Source of the DNA: Epiperipatus broadwayi
Taxonomy: Eukaryota > Onychophora > Udeonychophora > Euonychophora > Peripatidae
Assembly (NCBI GenBank): GCA_028023455.1
Contig: JAQFVV010006221.1
Location: 10,840,825 to 10,904,824 of the forward strand
Direction of reading: 5' to 3'
Length of the DNA stretch: 64,000 nt
A program made the translations under genes and the position numbers. The notes beneath the pieces were generated by a model. The model saw nothing but the letters and a program-made list of their open reading frames with translations, was not told where the DNA came from and ran no database searches. Of the stretch, positions 12,531-23,887 are shown in pieces (position 1 is the stretch's first letter; every line of letters starts with the position of its first letter).

Positions 12531-13359
12531 ATAATGAAACATGATAATTATAGTAAAATAATAGAATGGTGATAAAAAGTAAATTATTGATTTATTTATA
12601 AACAATAATTAAAAACATTTAATTAATAAAATATTGATTAATAAAAAAAAAATCCAATAAGTAATTTTATTGTTCAATTACAAATAAATAAATTATTACA
12701 AATTGGCGAAAACTCAATACAATAATATAAATTAATTTTCAGTAAATTTATTTTCGTTGTTAAAACTCTGATGCCCCTCTTCCAATAAATTAAAATCAAA
12801 CTCCCATTTATATTTACCTTTTTTCATTTTAAATTTTGCCTGAGCATTTATATAAATGATTTTTTATTTATTGTACATTTATTTTTGAAAAACTATAATG
12901 TGATAGTAACACATCAATATGTCAATTTAAGATCAGGGTTTGAATCTAGGCTGACTAAAACTATGAAATATTTTTGTTTAAAAAGAGTCAAAAAATTTAA
13001 AAAATGACTAACCCATAGTTCCAATTACTGTAAGTTAAAGAATAGCGAACTATTCTTAGATAAAGGGTAATTATTCTCTGTAGAAAAATATTGGAAGGGC
13101 TTTTGCTTGGTAATGGACCATTTAACTTTATTCATTTACTTTTAATTTTAAAATAATGAAATATTATCGATAGCTTTGTACGTTAATTGATTAATAATAG
13201 ATAGGTCATTTTATGTTATTATTAATAATAAAATAGTAAAATAATGTTTTTTCTAGTAATTAAATTTTAGGTTTAATAATCAATACAATAAGCCTGTGAG
13301 GTTTAAATCAATCATACATAGGCATACTTGAGAATCATAGACTTCTGATCAATTTACAG

Positions 13360-13360
<1 letters not shown>
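12531..13360. other. AT-rich stretch, possible worn tRNA-like fragment
   Basis: GGGTTTGAATCTAGGCTGAC near 12938 resembles a tRNA B box, but no matching A box is clear. No gene seen. Confidence 0.3.
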
Positions 13361-13423
<63 letters not shown>

Positions 13424-13439
13424 CAACAACAACAACAAC

Positions 13440-13521
<82 letters not shown>
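13361..13521. repeat. (TAA)n microsatellite with an internal CAA block
   Basis: About 53 triplets of TAA/AAT, interrupted by CAA repeats at about 13420-13440. It generates the poly-Ile and poly-Leu frames on the minus strand (13580-13335, 13537-13349), which are not genes. Confidence 0.98.
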
Positions 13522-13539
13522 TAGTAACATCCAACAATA

Positions 13540-13839
13540 TTTCTCAAGCCGTCTATATTTCGTGCAGACAATAATTGCATGGCTTCATACTATGGAGAAA
13601 CGAAAGCGATTCTCTCAACAAGATTGTCCCAGCACAGATATTCTTACAACAAGGCCCAAGAAGACTCGACTTGCAACTCAATATTTGCAATGCATCAGAA
13701 ATCAGCTGGTCATGCATGTGAACCTGACAATCCAAGAATAGTTTGCAGGGGAAGAAATGATGTTAAGAGAGAGGTTAAAGAGGCATGTTTTATTGCCATG
13801 GATGATAAAGCTATAAATAGGAAAGATGAGTGTTTTTAA
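13540..13839 (+). pseudogene. Penelope-like element: GIY-YIG endonuclease domain, truncated
   Basis: The frame containing 13567-13839 reads NNCMASYYGET, then LSTRLSQHRYS, SAGHACE, DNPRIVCRGRND, VKEACFIAMDD and INRKDE. This is the C-terminal GIY-YIG nuclease of EN(+) Penelope-like retroelements: YYGET is the YIG block, R in TRLSQHR is the catalytic arginine region, and the E of KEAC is a candidate metal ligand. No reverse transcriptase remains upstream; the TAA microsatellite begins about 20 bp before. A degenerate hammerhead-like motif follows 100 bp downstream. The minus frame 13735-13553 is a shadow. Confidence 0.75.
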
Positions 13840-13941
13840 TTTCTAAGAAATGGATTAATTAGATTTACATGTATAGTTCAATTAATTTACATGTATCTGC
13901 ATATATTTGCATAAAGCAACCTGGTTATGCTTACTTTTTAT

Positions 13942-13986
13942 TGCCCATGATTATGAGAGCTAAGTTCTCTTGAAAGTGCTTGGGCA
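13942..13986 (+). ncRNA. Degenerate minimal hammerhead downstream of the GIY-YIG relic
   Basis: Stem I TGCCC/GGGCA is a perfect 5-bp pair enclosing ATGATTA (core CTGATGA with C3 to A and G8 to T), a hairpin GAGAG/TTCTC, GAAA, then GTGCTT, where G/C and A/U pairs can form the very short stem III before the T at the cleavage position. Penelope-like elements are known to carry minimal hammerheads in their terminal repeats, so position and shape fit. The two core changes predict no activity. Confidence 0.5.
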
Positions 13987-14127
13987 TTAATTTTTATGTA
14001 TTATAATTTACATTAATTTTATAATAAATTGTGATTTAATTTGAAGAAGCTTTGCTGTTATGCGCTGATTTGTGCATTAAAATTATATATATATAGTAGG
14101 CAGCTGAGTGTGAAATAATTTCTATTT

Positions 14128-14807
<680 letters not shown>

Positions 14808-14820
14808 GATTATTTTTTCT

Positions 14821-15157
14821 CAGAGGCTAAATTCTCCATACAGTAGCGCCACTAGTGTAAGCCATAGAAATCAATGGATGCAAAAAGGTTTGTACATAAA
14901 ATCCCCATCTAGTGCCTACTCATCCAATATCCCCAGACTAGTTTCTAGCTTGTGACTTTCTTCAGTGAAGAGCCTTAGATCTAAGAGTACTGCACCTAGA
15001 TCTTAAGATCTAATGCAACCCTTCAGAAGCCACCTTTTATCTTATTAGTTAACTATCCTTCTTGCATCCATTGATTACTCTGGCTTGCACTGGTAGCGCT
15101 ACTGTATGGAGAGTTTAGCCTCTGTGAAAACAGCTTGTGTAAGCATAAGATAATGGT
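14821..15157 (+). mobile_element. Family A ribozyme retroposon with 13-bp target duplication
   Basis: Direct repeats GATTATTTTTTCT at 14808-14820 and 15158-15170. Inside, a left arm (GGCTAAATTCTCCATACAGT ... ) includes an antisense ribozyme. A short right arm (CTTGCATCCATTGATTACTC ... TGTATGGAGAGTTTAGCC) is its mirror image, and then comes the tail CTTGTGTAAGCATAAG. Confidence 0.85.
14924..14978 (-). ncRNA. Hammerhead ribozyme relic, family A
   Basis: Minus strand: stem I TCTTCA/TGGGGA, core CTGAAGA (T7 to A), damaged stem II, GAAA, ACTAGTC. One core substitution, so probably inactive. Confidence 0.6.
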
Positions 15158-15170
15158 GATTATTTTTTCT

Positions 15171-16198
15171 ATTATTTATACACTTTGCAATATGATTAAT
15201 ATTAAAAAGAAAGCAAACTCTAAAATCAAAATTTAAATTTTTACAAAAAAAAATATTATTATTCATTATTAAATAATAACCCCTCCCCTTTCTAAATTTA
15301 TTATTTTATCACTCATGAAAAAAAGTAGACTTAATTCCCATATTTCACTGATTTTAATCGCTTATAAATTAAAAGCCTTTTGTGATTTTTCCCCCCATTA
15401 AAAAAAAAAAAAAAATCTTTTAAAACAAAAAGAAAATTTCTTAAATAATTTAGCGAAAATTTAAATCCTTTTAGAAAAAATTAAGTCTGCACGCTTGACC
15501 TCTTTCTGTTCTCGAATGAGTGCTTCACAGAACGAAAGGCAGCTCTATAGTTCTTAAGAATATTTTCCTTTATTTGAAAATTAAATTGATTAAAAGTAGT
15601 CACGATCAATGATGTATGAATCTCACAAATTATTGAAAATAATAAATTTAATCAATAATATTATTAAAAACCAATGTAATTGTTTTAAAAAGTTTAATGG
15701 TACAAATTTAAATCCAAATATCGTTATATATATGACAGTATATGAGATTTGTGAATGATTTTTAATAGACAAATCATTATAGATAGTCTTATTATAAATT
15801 GATAATGGGGTTATAATTTAGTTTAATTTTCAATTAGTACTTTTTTGACAATTTATATAATAAAATAATCTTTCAATAACATCATTATTATCTTTAACAG
15901 GCACTTATAAATAAGCATAGCCATCCTAATTAAAAGACAGAAAGTAAGTTTTATGATTATTACTATAAATCAGTTAAATCACAAATATGTCAACATATAT
16001 CCAAGTTCATTGAGAAAAGGATGAAGGGTGGCTAAGATTTTCTGTCCCATGATTCCTAAAAATTGTAGATTAAGTTAGTTACTAATATATTACTATCAAC
16101 TTTTAATGTAGTATAGATCACAAGAATTTACCAAGATAATATTATAGCATAATTTTAAAATACTTGACATCCATTCAATTGTGTATTTTTGATGTATT
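15171..16198. other. AT-rich stretch without a recognised gene
   Basis: Contains short homopolymers (15396-15415). 15480-15560 is slightly richer in G+C (CTGCACGCTTGACCTCTTTC), but I see no frame or RNA fold in it. Confidence 0.4.
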
Positions 16199-16305
16199 AA
16201 AGCATTGGTAATCGAGAGGTCAGCAACAGCTGCTTTACAAGTAGTTGTCCCATGTTAGCGGGTTCGCTTCCCGACTGATGCTATGACACATGGGGGGAAA
16301 AAATT
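16199..16305 (+). mobile_element. tRNA-derived SINE, worn copy
   Basis: AGCATTGGTAATCGAGAGGT, CTGCTTTACAAGTAGTTG, B box GCGGGTTCGCTTCC, tail GATGCTATGACACATG, then a G/A-rich run. Same family as 4686-4788. No clear target duplication. Confidence 0.85.
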
Positions 16306-16825
16306 ATTGGTTATTGATGAAATGCTTTTCGTTTATAAATATTTCAATACTTCATAACAAAATAGATAGGCATCATCTATTACATTCACTTAATTTTCAC
16401 AAATTCAGATAAAACTCTGCACTTAAACAAATCAAGAAGTAAATATTCAATTACATAATCTGAGAGGTCATATTAAATCTGATTGAGTTGAAATAGTAAA
16501 AAATATTTAAATTGCAACACATGTTTGCATTATCACCTATATTTTGCATACGAAACACATGCAAATGGAAATCATAATTCAGTTTAATTTACTAATTATT
16601 TTGTACAATGAATGTTCACTCAGTCTTTGCTATTTTCAATAAAAATAAGAGCTAAGTGGAATAAAGATTTTTTTGGACCCAGGGACGATTAATTTTGCCT
16701 GGATTTTTTTTTTGAACGGTCAATTGACCTTTGATAATTCTGTATGCTAGATGTTTTTGAGTAAATTTATATTTAGGCAGAATATTATATTGATTAATTT
16801 ATTTGAAAGACTTAATTATATAATA
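16306..16825. other. AT-rich stretch without a recognised gene
   Basis: Nothing recognised. Confidence 0.4.
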
Positions 16826-17801
16826 CACCTGGGTCTCGTTTTATGCGGTAGATAGGTTCCACAGAAAATCTGCATTAAAAAAAATCACACAAAAATAGAC
16901 TTAACTTACCTTGAAAAATGGGGGATAGATGCTGTATTTTTCAGAATTCGCATAAAAGCAAAGCAACAAGAAAAAATTACTTTAAAATTTGCATTAAAAA
17001 AATAAGCAAATAAAGTATGACTAATAAAAAAATTCAAATATTTGAAAAAAATTAATACAAGACAAACTTTTTTTTACTTTTTTTATTACTGCAGTATTTA
17101 AGTTTACATTTTTCATACATATTTTAATCATTACTGCTAGCATTCGTTTTTAAACTGGTAAGAAATCAGATTCGATGTGATGTGGTGTATTGTGACTTCT
17201 CCTTAAACGAAGTCAAGAATCTCTCAGCAGTTATGCCCAGAGAAACATGTTAGCCACTTTATTTTAATTCAAGATGTAATGTACAACTAGCACCATTTTC
17301 AGCCTTGTGCTGTGTTAATGGTTTTCTGTTTCTATATTAAAAAAATGAGATGCAATCAAAACAAAAAGATTATGCATTATCATTAGAAAGATTATTTTCA
17401 GTTTATAAAATCTTGGTTTTTTATTTTAAAAATCTAAAAGATTATTTATTTATGTTATATATAACAAAATACATTTTGAAAGTTTAAATTTTTTGAATAT
17501 TTATTGCGATATTTTTATATGTAAGTATAAATCTATTATTATTATTTACTCATTAGTATAAATAGGTTATTTACATAGAAGCTAAGTTCTAAATACAGCT
17601 TCAGGCCATATTCATGTCAGTTGCTAATATAACATTATATTTTTGGAAAAAAAAGTATTTCAAGTCAAAATAATTTATTAATAATTTAAATTTCTTGATA
17701 TCTAATAAATATAGTGAAATATGAAAGATATTAAGAAGAAACATGAATCGCATAACTTCAAAATCACATTAAAATAATCCACATAAAATGAGACCCAGGT
17801 G
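16826..17801. mobile_element. TA-flanked nonautonomous DNA transposon (Tc1/mariner-type MITE)
   Basis: The terminal inverted repeat CACCTGGGTCTCGTTTTATG at the left matches the complement of the right end (...CATAAAATGAGACCCAGGTG) with two differences over about 23 bp. A TA dinucleotide directly flanks both ends (16824-16825, 17802-17803), the target duplication of the Tc1/mariner/pogo superfamily. The 976-bp interior has no transposase frame. The superfamily call rests on the TA and the inverted repeats only. Confidence 0.75.
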
Positions 17802-17803
17802 TA

Positions 17804-18568
17804 ATATATTTTAATTTTTGGCTGTTTACTTTAAGAAAAAAAAGTTTATAATTAGTGATAATGCATGAATGAAGTCTGCAAATACATGAGACTTGATAAT
17901 ATCATTCAGATCTCAAAAAAGTTAAAAATCATTGGGTTTTTTTAAAATATCTATTGTGTAATTAAAATAAATTTCTCATAGAGAAAAATTTCAAACATCT
18001 GTAGTTTTAAAGGAAAGAAGAATATATAAAAAAACTTCCAATTTTGAATTGATTTTTTACATCACAAAAATGAGTTTCATTGAAACATTTTTGATGAATG
18101 CTAGAAAAATATGTGTTTTATTTTGTTAAAATTCATTAATCAGTTTTTTAAATTAAACCATTGAAAGTTAAATACTCATTGCCTATTGCAATTTTGTAAA
18201 CAATACACATTTTTAAGTGACAAAAGAATTTTTTTCATGCCAAAAGAAATTTTAAGCATGTCTTTAAAATGCAATATAATTTAACAAAGCATACTTTTCA
18301 CATATGATCCTATGTATTTTGAAATATTTAATGACTAATAATATAAGATCTGGTTAAAATTTACTTCAAAAGTATATAATATATACTTTTGAAGCCCATT
18401 ATAACCAACCAGTTTTAATACTATTTATAATAAGATTGGTAGAATCATGTTATCATGCAGAATAACATTGTAACATAAATTTGGCACAACACCATTGAAT
18501 TGCTGCCAACCCCTGCTCTGCATAATACTATGTAAAAAAAAATTATTATTAGTAAAACTATTTTGATA
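17804..18568. other. AT-rich stretch without a recognised gene
   Basis: A short inverted repeat near 18365-18395 (TTCAAAAGTATATAATATAT and its mirror) is the only structure. No gene. Confidence 0.4.
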
Positions 18569-18576
18569 ATATATAC

Positions 18577-19045
18577 CAGGGGTGTCCAACAAGTTGATTG
18601 TGATTGACCGATCAATCACAAAGCCATTTTTGGTCAATTGTGAGGCCAATCTGGCAAGAGCTGCAGGGTAACGAGTGAACAAATTGAGTCAAGATTGTCA
18701 AATTTTTTTGTTCTTTTTGTTTTTGTTCTAAATTTTTTTTCAATTCTAGATAGGTGAAGTCCACTAAGTCGTATCATTAATGAAAATAATATTATTAATC
18801 TTGATTTAATGTAGCTAATTTGAATTAATAATTATTATTAATAATTAACTCATGTTGCTTTAATTCCTCTGGACATGAGTTTTTTGGCCCATTAAATTAT
18901 TGTAATTTTTTACTAGGTAGATATATAAAAATAGTATGTATTTCGCACCTCCCTCCACTTAGATTACCCCAACACAACAAGCCCATCACAACACATTTTT
19001 CAAATAAGAAGTAGTTCTTATGAACACAAAAGTTGGCCACCCCTG
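18577..19045. mobile_element. hAT-type MITE with perfect 8-bp target duplication
   Basis: Left end CAGGGGTGTCCAAC and right end GTTGGCCACCCCTG are inverted repeats matching 13 of 14 bases. The 8-bp sequence ATATATAC is duplicated exactly on both sides (18569-18576, 19046-19053). The 8-bp duplication and CAG...CTG ends are diagnostic of the hAT superfamily. The 469-bp interior encodes no transposase. The minus frame 18682-18425 runs through its left end by chance. Confidence 0.9.
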
Positions 19046-19053
19046 ATATATAC

Positions 19054-21367
19054 TATGGTCAAATATTCAGTATAAAATTATTTAACCACAAATTTGTTAT
19101 ATACATATACTTAATATAACAGTCAATCTAAGTAAGATTGAAATAAACAACTAATTATGTTTACAATTGTACTATTAACAACCTAGCTTTCATCCCTTAT
19201 TAAGACCTTTTCAAGATCTCAATAAAAGATGAAAGCAGAGTTCTTAATTAAATAATTGTAAACATAATATTAGTTGTTTATTTCAAAATTAATTGTTTAT
19301 TTTAATCTTATTTAAATTGATTTTGCTAATAATAATAAATTAAAAATCTAGCAAGGAGCCCCATAGTATAAATATAAGTTTCTGCATTATGTATATGATA
19401 TGACTGATTTAGCATAACAATATAAGTAGTGGATTTAAGAGGTTAAAGTTTCTAATCCAATTACCAGCTAAGAAATGTAGAAGCTAAAAACCTATTTGAT
19501 CAATTGAATGAAATTATTCTCATTCTGTTACATTGAGAAGTAAATGTCACATGACATCCTGAAAAATTATTTATGTGATTATTTTTTTATTATTATTTAT
19601 TTATTCTTATTATTAACAATGGCATTACCATACTATTTAAATTACAAAGCCTTGTGATATAATGGATAGAGTATTCACCTACCCTAATTCATAGTTTTGA
19701 ATTTGAATCTAAACTTGTTCACTTTTTATAAAAAGTTCCAATTAGTCTTAGATTTTTTTTCATGTACTTATTCATAGCCAATTTAGCTAGCCATTTAAAG
19801 TTGAATAAGAAACTTATAAGTTATTTTTATTAAGAAAATAATAGAAAAATATTCAAATTCATATCACCTGGCAATTGAAAGCCTTAAAGATAAGGTCTTC
19901 TTTTATGCTCACCTATGAGGAGCTAACTATTGAAGTGTTTATATACAGAATGAGGTAATTAAATACTTGTACTTTCTCTTCCATAAAATGTTATGTCACA
20001 ATATGCTTTTGACTGCATAATATAGCAAAGCAGTCAATTAAACATCAATTTATTAACTATACATTGTTTGATGTAAAATTATTTTAATAAATGGAAATTT
20101 AGCAAATCACAAGTCAAAAAGATAGATGTAAAAAGATATGTTGTGAGGCTCAATATCATAACAGCTTATTTAAAAATAAGAGACATAATCTATAACCCTA
20201 TGTCAGTGGATTTCAAGAAGTTATACAAGTAAATAAGTATACAATTGGCTATGTGTGTGTCACAACAAACCCAATTATACAGTGATTAGCAGTAATGATT
20301 TAATATTTATGTATAACCTTTAGCCAAATAAATTTTTATTATCTTTGAGATGACTAACAAATTATAACTGCCTGGCAGATATCAACACAGACATGTTGAC
20401 AGATAGATTACCTGGCAATGTGAAAATATGAAATACTGTAAAGGCTATTAAATTAACAATTATGATAATAATAAATATTCATGTCTTAGATGGGTCTTAA
20501 ATTAAAGACTTGCAGAGAGAGAGAGATCTGATCTCCTGACAGTTTGTATGATTCTCCTATCTTTGAGACAATACAAAGTAAAATATACATATTAATAGCA
20601 ATACGATGTGACCATGCAAATGGGGTATGCTATTATTTGTGCATTTACGATTGTAATCCCCCCCCCCCATATAATGATAATATAACTACTTGATTCAGCT
20701 ATTAATTAAGAGCAGCACACTAACTCTCTGCTATATTTTCTGAAATAAAATGCTATCAGTTTTAATAGATTACTACTTCTGCTATATATTTCTAAAACTA
20801 TAACAATTTACATAATCAAGATTATTTTACAATTTGTATTGTGACAATAATAAATATACACAGTATGTATATAGCAAAGCTTTAGTGATTGATTTACTTT
20901 GCTTAGCAATATTGTGATTGATGTGCTAACATTATTCAGAAGAATGAATAATTCCTTAGTTAGCTCTCACAGTAAATATTCATGTGATTTTATATTATCT
21001 TTTAAACACTTCATAAGAATATAAAATTAATATTAAACAATTAAATGCTGAGTAATCAAGCATTTCACAAAACGCAATTAAAATTTTCTTTTCCAATTTT
21101 GCACACAAAATGTTAAAGATTTTTTTTTATATAAAATGGAAAATATTCATTTTCCAAAAAAATTTAAGTCATTGCAATAAACTATACTATAATCTTTATA
21201 ATCTTTACACATTCTTTCTGAATTGATCAAAAAAGTATAGTGCTCTGTAAACTTTGAACACAATTCCTGACATTGTGGAATTTATGTAAACAGAAGAAAT
21301 GAAATCTTCATATTCTATCTAGTTCCTAATAAATAGCTGGGTCTCATTAAATTTAACTTAAATAAGG
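19054..21367. other. AT-rich stretch with minor repeats
   Basis: An inverted repeat spans about 19150-19290 (AACAACTAATTATGTTTACA and its mirror around 19255-19285). A C9 run is at 20657 and GA repeats near 20514. No gene recognised. Confidence 0.4.
19648..19722 (+). mobile_element. Possible ancient tRNA-derived SINE body
   Basis: CCTTGTGATATAATGGATAG followed 35 nt later by GAATTTGAATCTAAAC has tRNA-like A- and B-box spacing. It differs from the tRNA-Gly SINE. No tail or duplication seen. Confidence 0.25.
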
Positions 21368-22300
21368 TCTTAAAACCATCAAAACATCATGTGATCACTA
21401 TTTCATATGCACAGCCTTTTAATAAAAGTAGTAAACTCTATCTACAGTAGTGACACCAAATGCAAGGCTTGGTAATTAATAGATGCCTTGGATTTGGGAA
21501 CACTGCACTTTAGATCTTAATTTCTAATGCAATCCTCAATCAGTCACCTTTTAGCTATTTAGTTAACTATAAAGCTAGGAGCCTAAGATGAAAACAATAT
21601 TTTCAATCCAAGCTCATTTGCTTGTATAATCATATAGATCTAAACTCAATTTAGCATCTACAAACCTCTGTATTTTTAGTTTTTCAAAAACCACACTTAC
21701 CATTATCCCATAGGCTTTGATAAACTAGTCCGGAGATATCAGACAAGTAGGTACTAGATAGGGATTTTATGCACAAATCTTCTTGCAATTACTAAGGCTT
21801 GCATTTGATGATACTACTGTATGGAAAGTTTATTACTGTTATTAAAAGCCTGTGTAAGCATATAAAACAGTAATCATGTGATGTTTTGATGGTTTTATAC
21901 CTATCCTTCCCATGGACTAATGGTGACTGTGGTTTTTGAAAAACCAAAAACATCAAAATGTATCGATACTGAATTGAGTTCAGATTTATATTACTATATA
22001 AGTGAATGATCTTAGATTGAAAACATTACACTTGGGCTCTAGCTTTATAGTTGATTAAATAGATAAAAAGTGGCTTCTAAAGGGTTGCATTAGATCCTAA
22101 AATATAGATGCAATGCTTTCAAATCCAAGACTCCTCACTGATAAAGGCTACAATCTAGAAACTAGTCTGGGGATATTGAAAGTGTAGATACCAGAAAAGG
22201 ATTTTATGCGCAAACCTTTCATCCACTGATTACTAAGGCTTGAATTTGATGGCACTACTGTAAAGAGATGTTACTACTGTTAAAATAATGTTTTGTTAAC
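21368..22300. mobile_element. Family A array: one antisense unit plus two sense units
   Basis: Starts AAACATCATGTGATCACTAT and runs antisense to about 21715 with its ribozyme region deleted (around 21480-21500). It then turns to a sense unit keeping only the 3' part of a ribozyme (21722-21750) and ending GTAATCATGTGATG at 21870-21885. That is followed without a gap by a full sense unit with its own ribozyme (22125-22178). The direct junction of two sense units shows that the repeat can be tandem, with a unit of about 0.45 kb. Confidence 0.75.
22125..22178 (+). ncRNA. Hammerhead ribozyme relic, family A
   Basis: CCAAGAC, TCCTCA, core CTGATAA (G8 to A), worn stem II, GAAA, ACTAGTC, TGGGGATATTG. 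The G8 change should abolish catalysis. Confidence 0.6.
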
Positions 22301-22413
22301 TCTAAAAGCTATTTTGATCTGGCCTTAAAATTCAATATATTGAGGTTAACTTTTTAGGGTACAAATGTAGCAGTTAATATATTTTTATCTTTATCAACAG
22401 AAAATGATCTGGA

Positions 22414-22455
22414 CCAACTGATGAGTGCTGGTTCAGCGTGAAATACTTATATTGG
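22414..22455 (+). ncRNA. Hammerhead ribozyme, family B, apparently intact
   Basis: CCAA, CTGATGA, stem II GTGCTG/CAGCGT (6 bp, two wobbles, GTT loop), GAAA, stem III ATA/TAT around CT, A at the cleavage position (22451), TTGG closing stem I with CCAA. All conserved core positions (CUGAUGA, GAA, A-U before the cleavage nucleotide) are present. Self-cleavage after 22451 is predicted. A further weak pairing between upstream and downstream sequence could extend stem I. Confidence 0.8.
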
Positions 22456-22981
22456 ACATCATTTATTTTTTCACATGTGTGTGAGCATGTGTATTGGCTG
22501 TATGAGATAAAGTAAATAGCTGAAGGGAGCTTGTATTTTCAAACCACATATAATTACATTTAAACTCCAAGTATATAAATTATACTTATATTTAAATATT
22601 AGAAAATGATATTGCAAAATAACCCCATTTTATTAGTAGTATTTTCTTTAAGAAATGAAACAATATTGTTTATTATTTAAGAAATTAAAATAAATGTATT
22701 GATCAATCAGTTTAGTGTAAAAATAGTGTTATCTATGAGCTTAGTGTACATAAGATGTCTTTTTCTAGTATTGACATGATGTCTAAATGGGTATGACGAC
22801 CATATCAAATTCAATAAGGAATTTGAGCATTCCATTTGTCAATTTTTTAATGAAATGGTTGGTTGAATAGTTGGAAGAGTAAGAAGACTGAATGAAGCCT
22901 ATCCAATAAAGTTTAAGGAATTGCTATCTTAATATAAACTGAGTGCTAACTGTATATATGTGTGGGATATTATGAAGTGGG

Positions 22982-23023
22982 CCAACTGATGAGTGCTCAT
23001 TTTGCATGAAATACATATATTGG
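22982..23023 (+). ncRNA. Hammerhead ribozyme, family B, apparently intact
   Basis: CCAA, CTGATGA, stem II GTGC/GCAT with a larger loop, GAAA, stem III ATA/TAT around CA, A, TTGG. The core is complete. Stem II is shorter than in the upstream copy. Cutting at both copies would release an RNA of 568 nt. Confidence 0.75.
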
Positions 23024-23110
23024 GGTTCATTTATCTTTTTTTATGTATATTGCTGCTGGCAATCGAGTGGAGTACTAATATAGACTGAAAAATCCTAAGT
23101 TCAAATCTCT

Positions 23111-23643
23111 CTATTTATGTATATTAACAATTATATTTTAAATTTTACAATCAATTCAATAACTAATCCAGGTATGAATCTTTTACCATCTACATAGAAT
23201 AACTTTATATTATCTATTCACAACTATTGCTAAACTAAATCATAAATTGTGAATAGGGTAGGCAGAACATTAAGAAATATGGCAGGGGATCTCTATTTAT
23301 TTATAATAGATACATGTTAAATTTTTTAATATTGATTCTATGAGTAGGATCTCACTTGTCAATTGCTACCTTTTATCACAGTTTAGAATAAATATACAAA
23401 ATATATTATATTATATTATTTGTAATCTGCATAACTCTTACATTCATGATTATTAACCAATATTAGCTTAGATTCTTCTAGTCTCTTAATTTGCTCATGC
23501 CTGGCACAATCAGTTATATAAGAAAATGATTCTTATACATGTGCAGTGTAGATACGATGTGTAGTGCTTTTCCAGTTGATCTGGTTAATTGAAAATTTGT
23601 CTTTGCATTATCAAATATATACATTTTGAACTTTAGTTAAACT
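23111..23643. other. AT-rich stretch without a recognised gene
   Basis: Nothing recognised before the BED-finger fragment. Confidence 0.35.
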
Positions 23644-23787
23644 ATGAACCCTCCAAAAAAATGTAAAATTGGTGATGAATGTCGTGTGTTTAATGAAGAA
23701 CAGACAAACAAATATTTCTTTGGTAATACAGGGAATAAAGCAGTGTGTTTATTATGTCATGAAAAAAAAGGTGCAGCCCTCCACTAA
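23644..23787 (+). pseudogene. hAT transposase N-terminus with BED zinc-finger start, truncated
   Basis: A 47-codon frame from ATG reads MNPPKKCKIGDECRVFNEE, then TNKYFFGN, KAVCLLCHEKK. This is the N-terminus of hAT (Charlie-like) transposases and of domesticated relatives such as ZBED5 and GTF2IRD2-type proteins: basic leader, ECR.F, W/TN.YFF, and the C-x2-C of the BED finger. The family's HxxxxH half of the finger and the whole transposase are missing. Sequence turns abruptly at about 23770 into a more G+C-rich non-matching stretch. The longer frame at 23669-23887 is out of register and is not the gene. Confidence 0.7.
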
Positions 23788-23887
23788 CCTTTGCTTCCAC
23801 AAAGTGTCCCCTGGTGTGGCCCTCTGCCAACCTCTGTGGCCCCCACGCCAAAACAATTGCCCATCCTGCAATAGCAGTAAATTGTAA

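Larger units (their letters stand above)
22380..23110 (+). mobile_element. Family B ribozyme repeat, tandem dimer in sense orientation
   Basis: Two ribozymes in direct orientation 568 bp apart. Between them lies the full unit: a TTTTTTCACATGTGTGTGAG segment, TGTATGAGATAAAGTAAATA, an AT-rich part, CATTTGTCAATTTTTTAATG, and AATATAAACTGAGTGCTAAC just before the second ribozyme. After the second copy the unit continues to about 23110 and stops. This is the best preserved family B locus. No open frame exists in the unit. Confidence 0.8.

Noticed and set aside
13335-13580. Poly-Ile/Val and poly-Leu open frames at 13.3-13.6 and 14.1-14.4 kb
   Set aside because: They are translations of (TAA)n microsatellites with no start context or conserved ends.
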